A stretch of DNA of 64,000 bases from Armatimonadota bacterium. Its GTDB lineage: Bacteria; Armatimonadota; UBA5829; DSUL01. Each line of letters starts with the position of its first letter. Within the stretch, counting starts at the first letter, position 1. The notes under the pieces are model-generated. The model searched no databases. It had not been told where the DNA came from and saw nothing but the letters and a program-made list of their open reading frames with translations. Below, one piece after another: positions 58,165-64,000 of this stretch. A program made the position numbers and the translations under genes. The DNA is taken from positions 1 through 64,000 of the forward strand of contig AP024674.1 in the NCBI GenBank assembly GCA_025998755.1, read 5' to 3'.

Positions 58165-59148
58165 TTAAAACTGCTCCAGGAACCGCACGTCGTTCTCGTA
58201 GAACAGCCTTAGGTCGGTGATGCCGTGCTTGATCATCGGCATCCGCTCGATGCCCATCCCGAAGGCGAACCCCGTCCATTCCTCAGGGTCGATCCCTCCC
58301 ATCCGCAGGACATTGGGATGGATCATCCCGGCGCCTCCCAGCTCCAGCCACCGGTCGCCTGCCTGTTTCCACTTCACGGCGAAATCCGCTCCGGGCTCGA
58401 CGAACGGGAAGAAGTCCCTGCGGAAGCGCACCTCCACGTCCCCGAACATCTCTCGCGCAAACTGGTAGAGCGTCCCCTTCAGGTCGGCCATCGTGATATG
58501 CCGGTCTATGGCGAAACAGTCCACCTGATGGAACGTATGGCCGTGAGTGGCGTCCACCGCCTCGTAGCGGAAGCAACGGCCGATGGTGCAGATCCGCATC
58601 GGCGGTTTGCGCTCCAGGAACACCCGTCCCTGCACGGCGGTGGTCTGAGTCCGGAGCAGATGCTCATCGTCTATGAAGAAGCTCATCTGCTCGTCCATCG
58701 CGGGATGGTCCGGCGGGTAGTTCAGTGCGGCGAAGTTGAACCGGTACTGCTCGATCTCCGGCGACTCCACCACCTCGAACCCCAGCCCGATGAAGATGCG
58801 CTTGATCTCCGCGATCGCCGCGCGGAGCGGATGCCCTCCGGCGCGGGGTATCAGCCGGCCCGGCAGCGTCACGTCCAGACCCGGGCCTGCGTCGGTCTTG
58901 CCCGCCGCCTGCAGCTCCTGCCGCCGAGCCGCAATGGCCTCTGCAAGGGCAGCCTTCAGACGGTTCACGTTCTGCCCGAACGCCGGACGCTCTTCGGGGG
59001 GCAGGGACCCCACTGATCTCAGGAGAGTGGTGATCTGCCCCTTCCGGCCGAGCCATCGCGTCTCCACCTGCTCCAGTTGAGCGGCGTCCGCAGCTTCGGC
59101 CACTTCAGACAGCGCCCTGCTTTTCAAACCTTCGATGTCTTCCGGCAT
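58165..59148 (-). CDS. pheS: Phenylalanyl-tRNA synthetase alpha subunit
   Basis: A 327-residue catalytic subunit. N-terminal coiled-coil (residues 1-90), then motif 2 and 3 regions: FHQVDCFAIDRHITMADLKG, the ARSGADFAVK-like PGADFAVKWKQAG and GMGIERMPMIKHGI (motif 3) at the C-terminus. I chose ATG 59148 (MPEDIEGLKSRAL), which gives the usual length; an in-frame ATG 19 codons upstream would add an atypical tail. It pairs with PheT, 118 bases downstream. No T-box leader is seen upstream. Confidence 0.96.
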   Translation of the reverse strand: MPEDIEGLKSRALSEVAEAADAAQLEQVETRWLGRKGQITTLLRSVGSLPPEERPAFGQNVNRLKAALAEAIAARRQELQAAGKTDAGPGLDVTLPGRLIPRAGGHPLRAAIAEIKRIFIGLGFEVVESPEIEQYRFNFAALNYPPDHPAMDEQMSFFIDDEHLLRTQTTAVQGRVFLERKPPMRICTIGRCFRYEAVDATHGHTFHQVDCFAIDRHITMADLKGTLYQFAREMFGDVEVRFRRDFFPFVEPGADFAVKWKQAGDRWLELGGAGMIHPNVLRMGGIDPEEWTGFAFGMGIERMPMIKHGITDLRLFYENDVRFLEQF

Positions 59149-59314
59149 CCGTCCCAGCTTCCGTTCCTGATCGAGCCCTCCCCGGCGCTCGGGTCCGGGG
59201 ATCACCTTCGGAGTTCTACGCCACCTGGCCTGCGGCTTCCTGCATCCTCCGGCCGAAATCCCGGAATCAACCGCAATCCGGTTGCATCAGCGTGTCCGGC
59301 TCCCACACGCGTAA

Positions 59315-59342
59315 GCGGCAGGGCGCTTCCGCGCCCTGCCGC
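59315..59342 (-). terminator. 12-bp hairpin after rplT
   Basis: GCGGCAGGGCGC (59315-59326) and GCGCCCTGCCGC (59331-59342) form a perfect stem with a 4-base loop 26 bases past the rplT stop. On the minus strand only TT follows, so it may attenuate rather than fully stop transcription into pheS. Confidence 0.55.
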
Positions 59343-59368
59343 CCTGCAGTTCTGTATCAGTGGCCAGC

Positions 59369-59728
59369 TCAGGCGCTGATGGCCTGCTTTGCCAGGTCCA
59401 CCAGCCTGTCAAAGGCGGCGGTGTCCTCCACCGCCAGGTGCGCCAGGACCTTGCGGTCAATGGCCACTCCAGCCCGGTCCAGTCCGTCAATGAACTGGCT
59501 GTAGCGGAAACCTCTGTTCCGGCAGGCCGCGCTGATCCGTGTCACCCAGAGCCGGCGGAAATCGCGCTTCCTGTTCCGGCGATCGCGGTAGGCATACTGT
59601 CCCGCGTGCATGACCGCCTCTTTGGCGGTCTTGAACAGGCGATGGCGTCCTCCCCAGTACCCGCTCGCCTGGTCAATGATCTTCTTATGCCTCTTGTGCG
59701 TCATCACGCCGCGTTTGACGCGTGCCAT
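59369..59728 (-). CDS. rplT: 50S ribosomal protein L20
   Basis: A 119-residue ribosomal protein, basic N-terminal half that threads into 23S rRNA ([39 protein letters not shown]) and a globular C-terminal half ([20 protein letters not shown]). Full length. It lies in the canonical order infC-rpmI-rplT, 66 bases after rpmI. L20 also represses this operon in other bacteria by binding its mRNA; no such site was identified here. Confidence 0.98.
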   Translation of the reverse strand: MARVKRGVMTHKRHKKIIDQASGYWGGRHRLFKTAKEAVMHAGQYAYRDRRNRKRDFRRLWVTRISAACRNRGFRYSQFIDGLDRAGVAIDRKVLAHLAVEDTAAFDRLVDLAKQAISA

Positions 59729-59794
59729 CTTACACCTCGACTCCCTGCTTGTTCAGTCAACCAGTAACGGATCTTCCGGCGGGGAAACGCGCCC

Positions 59795-59995
59795 TCAGAC
59801 GCGCCCGGCCAGCATCCTCTTCATGCGCTTCACGTCGCCCTTGCAGATATCGTGATCGAGCGCCAGGCGCCGTTTGCGCGACGGGGCTTTCTTCATCATC
59901 AGGTGGTTCCGGCCGACGGTATTGCGCAGCAGTTTGCCCGTCCCGGTCACCTTGAACCGTTTGCTTGCCGTCTTGCTTGTCTTGATCTTGGGCAT
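59795..59995 (-). CDS. rpmI: 50S ribosomal protein L35
   Basis: A 66-residue basic ribosomal protein, beginning MPKIKTSKTASKRFKVTGTG and continuing with LMMKKAPSRKRRLA. I chose the ATG at 59995 because AGGGGAG lies upstream and the family starts exactly here; an in-frame ATG 23 codons earlier would run into the spacer. It is the middle gene of infC-rpmI-rplT. Confidence 0.97.
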   Translation of the reverse strand: MPKIKTSKTASKRFKVTGTGKLLRNTVGRNHLMMKKAPSRKRRLALDHDICKGDVKRMKRMLAGRV

Positions 59996-60103
59996 AGGAC
60001 TCCCCTGTTGAAATCTTTCTTCAGGCCCGTCTAGGAAGGCCAGACCAAACCTGCCGTGCGGCACGCGGCATATTCTCCCGCCGCCAACGCCGCCGGGTCT
60101 GTC

Positions 60104-60796
60104 TCAGGCAGAGCCGCTCTCTGCGTTCGCCGGGGCCTGCTGCGCCTCTTCCTTCGCAGGTTCCGCCGGAGCGTCAGACTTACCGGAAGTCGTATCCGCG
60201 GTTTTCCCGGTCTTGCCGTCCTTCGCTCCTGCAGCGGCCGCTGGCTTTTCGGCTTTCTCTGCCTTCTCCGCCTTTTCCCGCTCCTGGACGGGCTTCGGGG
60301 CCAGCACCATGGTCATGGTGCGGCCTTCGAAGGTGGGCGGCTTCTCGATGATGGCCACCTCCTCGATGCCCTCGCACAGCAGGTCGAACTGCTTCCGGGC
60401 AACCTCCGGATGGGTGATCTCCCGCGCGCGGAAGATCAGGGTCACTTTGACCTTGTCTCCGTCCCGCAGGAACTCCAGCATCTGCCGCTTCTTGATGCCG
60501 AGGTCATGGGCTCCCGTCTTGGGACGAAGACGGATGCCCTTCACCTCCACATTCTTCTGCTTCTTCTGCGCCTCCCGGTCCTTGCGTCCCTGTTCGTACT
60601 TGAACTTCCCGTAGTCCATCAGGCGGCATACGGGAGGGTTCGCAGTGGGAGCGACTTCGATGAGGTCCAGTCCGCGTTCCCGGGCGATCTCCAGGGCTTC
60701 CCGCGTGGGCATCACTCCCAGCTGAGCGCCGTTCTCGTCCACAAGCCGGACTTCCCGGACGCGGATTCTCTCGTTAGTCCTGATGTCTCTGTTTAT
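60104..60796 (-). CDS. infC: Translation initiation factor IF-3, AUA start
   Basis: A 230-residue IF-3. The N-domain begins with the family pattern INRDIRTNERIRVREVRL, and the linker and C-domain are normal (MDYGKFKYEQ, KGIRLRPKTGAHDLGIKK). The only start compatible with this conserved beginning is ATA at 60796: an in-frame TGA lies six bases upstream of it, no ATG/GTG/TTG occurs before residue 19, and AGGTG lies 7 bases upstream. Non-AUG starts (AUU, AUC, AUA) are a known autoregulatory feature of infC. A low-complexity tail of about 60 residues, rich in Ala, Lys and Glu, follows the C-domain. Confidence 0.94.
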   Translation of the reverse strand: MNRDIRTNERIRVREVRLVDENGAQLGVMPTREALEIARERGLDLIEVAPTANPPVCRLMDYGKFKYEQGRKDREAQKKQKNVEVKGIRLRPKTGAHDLGIKKRQMLEFLRDGDKVKVTLIFRAREITHPEVARKQFDLLCEGIEEVAIIEKPPTFEGRTMTMVLAPKPVQEREKAEKAEKAEKPAAAAGAKDGKTGKTADTTSGKSDAPAEPAKEEAQQAPANAESGSA

Positions 60797-60822
60797 GGGC
60801 CTTCACCTCAGACGTCACAAGA

Positions 60823-60848
60823 CTCGATGGGACTGTGTCCCCTTCGAG
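60823..60848 (-). promoter_or_regulatory. Leader hairpin before infC
   Basis: CTCGA and GGGAC (minus strand) pair with GTCCC and TCGAG around a short loop, giving a bulged stem just upstream of the infC ribosome binding site. It may take part in control of the operon. Confidence 0.4.
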
Positions 60849-60873
60849 ACGAAGCAAAAGAGCCAACCCGCCT

Positions 60874-60903
60874 AGTATATGGCCATATGCGGGCGCATGT
60901 CAA
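60874..60903 (-). promoter_or_regulatory. Promoter of infC-rpmI-rplT inside the thrS end
   Basis: TTGACA (60898-60903), 18 bases, TATACT (60874-60879) on the minus strand. The -35 overlaps the thrS stop codon region. It gives the infC operon transcription independent of thrS. Confidence 0.75.
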
Positions 60904-62630
60904 GGATTCAGGGCTTCCCGGGCCATTCCCACAAACTCCGCAAGCGGACGCGAGCCCAGGTCGCCTTCGTCCCGCGAGCGCACGCTCACGCACCCCGACT
61001 CCACCTCGCGGTCCCCCACAATCAGCATATACGGGATCTTCTGAAGCTGCGCCTCACGGATTTTGTACCCCGTCTTCTCGTTCCGCATATCCACCTTCAC
61101 GCGGAATCCAGCCTTCTCCAGCTCCTCCCGGACCTGCTCCGCGTAAGGAGCGTGCCGGTCCGCGATGGGCAGCACGATGGCCTGCACCGGCGCCAGCCAG
61201 AGCGGGAACGCTCCGGCGTAGTGCTCGATCAGCACTCCCATAAAGCGCTCCAGCGAGCCCAGCAGCGCCCTGTGGATCATGATCGGCCGCACCGCCTGGT
61301 TCTCCTGATCCATATAAGAGATGTCGAAGCGCTCCGGCTCGTTGAAGTCCACCTGAATGGTGCTGCACTGCCATACCCGTCCGATGGCGTCCCGGATCTT
61401 GATGTCAATCTTGGGACCGTAGAACGCCCCGCCCCCTTCGTCCACCTCATACTGAAGAGCGCGGGCCTCCAGGGCTTTGCGCAGCGCTTCTGTAGCCTTC
61501 TCCCAGCCCTCATCGGTCCCCACGAACTTCTCCGGCCGGGTGGAGAGGTACACCTCGTAATCCGTGAAGCCGAACCGGGTGAGCATAGAGACCACGAAGT
61601 CCAGCACCCGGACCGTTTCCTCCTCCAGCTGATCCGGCCGGCACAGGATGTGCGCGTCGTCCTGTGTGAAGCCGCGCACCCTCATCAGGCCGTGCAGGAC
61701 GCCGGAGGGCTCGTAGCGGTACACCGTTCCCAGCTCCGCCCACCGGATGGGCATCTCGCGGTAGCTGCGCAGCCGGGACTTGTAGATCAGCAGATGGAAC
61801 GGGCAGTTCATCGGCTTGATGAGATACGGGCTGCCCTCCACCTCCATCGGCTGATACATGTTCTCGCTAAAGAAGTCCAAATGGCCGCTGGTGCGCCACA
61901 GGTCCTGACGGGCGATGTGCGGAGTGTAGACCAGGTCGTAGCCGCCTGCCAGGTGGGCGTCCCGCCAGTAGTCCTCGATGATCTTGCGCACCAGTGCGCC
62001 TTTTGGATGCCAGAATACCAGTCCTGGCCCGGCGTCCTCCTGGATGGAGAAAAGATCCAGCTCGCGCCCCAGCTTCCGGTGATCCCGCTTACGGGCCTCC
62101 TCCAGACGGCGCAGATGCTCCTCCAGCTCTTCTTCTGAATGGAACGCTGTGCCGTAGATGCGCTGCAGCATGGGGTTGCGGGAGTCGCCCTTCCAGTAGG
62201 CCCCCGCAATGGAGAGAAGTTTGAACGCTTTAACCTGCCCGGCGTGCTCCACGTGAGGTCCCCGGCACAGGTCCACGAAATCGCCCTCGCGATACGTGGT
62301 GACCTTCTCTCCGTCGGATATCCCCTCCAGGATCTCCAGCTTGTAGGGCTGATCCGCGAACAGCTCGCGGGCCTTATCCCGCGAGATCTCCTCATATTCG
62401 AAAGGGCGCGCCTCACGGATGATCTCCCGCATGCGCGCCTCGATCTTCTCCAGATCCTCGGGCGTGAACGGCTCCGGCTTGTCGAAATCGTAATAGAAGC
62501 CGTCCTCAATGGCTGGCCCGATGGCGATCTTTACCTCTGGCCAGAGGTCTTTGACAGCGTGCGCCATCACGTGCGCGGCAGAATGCCGCAACGTGCTGAC
62601 GGGATAGTCGGAATCGTTGGATCGGGACAT
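60900..62630 (-). CDS. thrS: Threonyl-tRNA synthetase without TGS domain
   Basis: A 576-residue enzyme. It starts directly at the editing domain ([19 protein letters not shown], with the HxxxH zinc-like site and the DLCRGPHV cysteine-histidine). The N-terminal TGS domain of about 60 residues, usual in bacterial ThrRS, is missing. The catalytic core holds [25 protein letters not shown] and GFTQDDAHI. The anticodon-binding domain is C-terminal ([15 protein letters not shown]). The start at 62630 is the best ATG, with GAGGAAACC upstream. Gene order thrS-infC is canonical. Confidence 0.95.
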   Translation of the reverse strand: MSRSNDSDYPVSTLRHSAAHVMAHAVKDLWPEVKIAIGPAIEDGFYYDFDKPEPFTPEDLEKIEARMREIIREARPFEYEEISRDKARELFADQPYKLEILEGISDGEKVTTYREGDFVDLCRGPHVEHAGQVKAFKLLSIAGAYWKGDSRNPMLQRIYGTAFHSEEELEEHLRRLEEARKRDHRKLGRELDLFSIQEDAGPGLVFWHPKGALVRKIIEDYWRDAHLAGGYDLVYTPHIARQDLWRTSGHLDFFSENMYQPMEVEGSPYLIKPMNCPFHLLIYKSRLRSYREMPIRWAELGTVYRYEPSGVLHGLMRVRGFTQDDAHILCRPDQLEEETVRVLDFVVSMLTRFGFTDYEVYLSTRPEKFVGTDEGWEKATEALRKALEARALQYEVDEGGGAFYGPKIDIKIRDAIGRVWQCSTIQVDFNEPERFDISYMDQENQAVRPIMIHRALLGSLERFMGVLIEHYAGAFPLWLAPVQAIVLPIADRHAPYAEQVREELEKAGFRVKVDMRNEKTGYKIREAQLQKIPYMLIVGDREVESGCVSVRSRDEGDLGSRPLAEFVGMAREALNP

Positions 62631-62742
62631 GGTTTCCTCTTCTTCTGCTACGCTCTACAAACGCGTCGCCGGGAATTCCCTGTGGCGATCGTGCCGGAGA
62701 GTGCGCCGCTGCGGGCGCGGCTCCGCACGTAGAGGTCTCATC

Positions 62743-63726
62743 TCAACTGTTATACCCCCGGGGATGGTCGCGGTGCCACCGCCACGCTGTCTCCACAATG
62801 GTCTCCAGCGTGTTCAGCTGCGGTCTCCAGCCCAGCTCACGGATGGCTTTCTCGCTGCTGCCCACCAGACGGGCCGGGTCTCCCGGGCGTCGCGGTCCCA
62901 TCTTCCAGGGCACCTTCAGCCCGGTGACGGACTCCACCGTCCGGATGACCTCTAGCACCGAATAACCGTTGCCGTTGCCCAGGTTGTAGGCTTCGGAGGA
63001 GCCGCCCGCTTCCAGCCGCTCGATGGCCAGCAGATGAGCGTCGGCCAGGTCCGACACGTGGATGTAGTCGCGGATGCAGGTGCCGTCCGGGGTGTCGTAG
63101 TCGTCGCCGAAGACTGTCAGCCCCGGCCGGTGGCCCGCCGCCGCTCCGATGGCCAGCGGGATGAGATGGTGCTCCGGGTCATGGTCTTCCCCGATATCCC
63201 CGGAAGGATGCGCTCCCGCGGCGTTGAAGTAGCGCAGGCTTACCGACTTCAGGCCGTATGCCTTGTCATACCACTTCAACACTTTCTCGAAAAACAGTTT
63301 GCTTTCGCCGTAAGGGTTGGTGGGGTTTTTGGGATGCTCTTCGTCCAGGGGGAGCCGCTCCGGCTCACCGAAGATGGCGCAGGTGGATGAGAAGACCAGG
63401 CGCTTCACTCCGGCTTCCAGCATACAGTCCAGCAAATTCAGGCCGGCCCGCACATTGTTGTCGAAATACTTCTGCGGATTGGCCACGGACTCACCCACTG
63501 CGGCGAATGCGGCAAAGTGCATCACGCCGTCAATGGGGTAGTCGCGAAACACTCCCCGCAGGGCCTCCCGGTCCATCAGATCGGCAATGACGCAGGGCAC
63601 GCCCGGGGCGGCCGCGCGGTGTCCGTAAACCAGATTGTCCAGCAGCACCACGTCGCGCCCGGCTTCCTGCAGGCGACGCACGGCGTGGCTTCCAACGTAT
63701 CCCAGTCCGCCCGTGATCAGCAGCAA
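62743..63726 (-). CDS. galE: UDP-glucose 4-epimerase (TTG start proposed)
   Basis: A 327-residue epimerase interconverting UDP-glucose and UDP-galactose with bound NAD. TGGLGYVGSHAVRRL is the Rossmann motif, HFAAFAAVGESV and SSTCAIFGEP follow, and the catalytic Tyr-x3-Lys is in NPYGESKLFFEKVL. C-terminal substrate residues include YNLGNGNGYSV. ATG codons at 63771 and 63759 would add up to 15 residues but lack a ribosome binding site. TTG at 63726 has AAGGTGAG upstream and gives the family's usual start (LLLITGGLGYVGSH). The choice is not certain. Confidence 0.93.
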   Translation of the reverse strand: MLLITGGLGYVGSHAVRRLQEAGRDVVLLDNLVYGHRAAAPGVPCVIADLMDREALRGVFRDYPIDGVMHFAAFAAVGESVANPQKYFDNNVRAGLNLLDCMLEAGVKRLVFSSTCAIFGEPERLPLDEEHPKNPTNPYGESKLFFEKVLKWYDKAYGLKSVSLRYFNAAGAHPSGDIGEDHDPEHHLIPLAIGAAAGHRPGLTVFGDDYDTPDGTCIRDYIHVSDLADAHLLAIERLEAGGSSEAYNLGNGNGYSVLEVIRTVESVTGLKVPWKMGPRRPGDPARLVGSSEKAIRELGWRPQLNTLETIVETAWRWHRDHPRGYNS

Positions 63727-63771
63727 TGGTCTCTCACCTTCCACGGTTTTGCCACGCATTATCCGCCGCAT

Positions 63772-64000
63772 CGGGAACAGCCCGCGCGTGCGTGGCCGTC
63801 ATAATAATGGGCATCCCATGGGGGATGCCTTCACTTGTCCACGCCAAATTATCACGGATTTGCTGTCAACGCTTTGGCTGAATGCCCGGAGACGTGGAAA
63901 AGATAGTGTAGAATAGGTGGTCCAGGCGCCTGCGTTGCGGTGATTCCCGCCTGACGCTCCTTCCGGGTCCGGGACGTCGCAGCGCCGGGAGGCGAGGGAT
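63772..64000. other. Right end of the window
   Basis: No gene is identified here. A short hairpin GGCATCC/GGATGCC (about 63810-63829) and a TTGACA on the minus strand near 63863-63868 are seen, but no matching -10 at the right distance. A plus-strand TAGAAT at about 63910 may belong to a gene beyond the end. Confidence 0.35.

Noticed and set aside
59149-59368. T-box leader before pheS
   Set aside because: No T-box consensus (AGGGUGG-type) or specifier-like stem is visible; only a simple 12-bp hairpin is present.
1-64000. tRNA, rRNA, CRISPR, prophage or insertion sequence
   Set aside because: No T-loop-like GGTTCGAATCC with matching acceptor stem, no direct-repeat array, and no transposase or phage gene was found; the only recombinase is Xer-type.

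Overview
The window is about 64 kb of GC-rich bacterial chromosome, densely coding on both strands. No tRNA, rRNA, CRISPR array, insertion sequence or phage gene was recognised. The mix of traits suggests Armatimonadota or a close relative: an H-X9-DG type II pseudopilin, a stand-alone uroporphyrinogen-decarboxylase-like protein, Gfo/Idh/MocA oxidoreductases, secreted carbohydrate-active enzymes, a fused NuoCD, a B12-dependent ribonucleotide reductase and a Ccm-type cytochrome c system. The phylum is an inference from gene content only.

Layout. 0.1-4.7 kb: GH29 fucosidase, pseudopilin plus PepSY membrane protein, PIG-L deacetylase, stand-alone CheB methylesterase. 4.7-7.9 kb (minus): glycolytic operon gap-pgk-tpiA, with a near-consensus promoter and a CRP-type site upstream. 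8.2-15.3 kb: GDPD phosphodiesterase and nitrilase, URO-D-like protein, two Gfo/Idh/MocA oxidoreductases, a glycosyltransferase, small proteins. 15.6-23.5 kb (plus): nuoB-nuoCD-nuoG-nuoI, then pyruvate dehydrogenase E1 alpha/beta and lipA. The Nuo set lacks E, F, H and J-N here. 24.5-27.6 kb: a 1021-residue secreted protein with a C-terminal CARDB domain.

27.6-37.8 kb (minus) is the most unusual part. One tightly packed, mostly overlapping array, ccmA-B-C-D-E-F - met8 - hemA - hemX - hemC - nadB, combines cytochrome c maturation with early tetrapyrrole synthesis. CcmE carries CxxxY in place of the usual heme-binding HxxxY, and no ccmG or ccmH is present. This matches the rarer Ccm variant described in Desulfovibrio and archaea. 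Six single-base frameshifts fall within this array (ccmA, ccmC, three in hemX, hemC). None was noticed elsewhere in the window. They mean either local sequence error or decay of the pathway.

38-49.4 kb: clan GH-D-like glycosidase; nrdJ with a two-promoter, two-NrdR-box control region and a hairpin-rich leader; two large secreted proteins; a FmdB zinc ribbon; and a 600-base gene-poor gap with palindromic repeat-like elements. 49.5-54.8 kb (minus): five overlapping genes, HD-GYP (with a zinc-ribbon insert), HD-GYP (first metal histidine replaced by Arg), DUF5317, GT39-like and a XerC/D recombinase. 55.3-63.7 kb (minus): the classical galE, thrS-infC-rpmI-rplT-pheS-pheT translation cluster, with infC apparently starting at AUA, ThrRS without a TGS domain and PheT without its N-terminal tRNA-binding domain.
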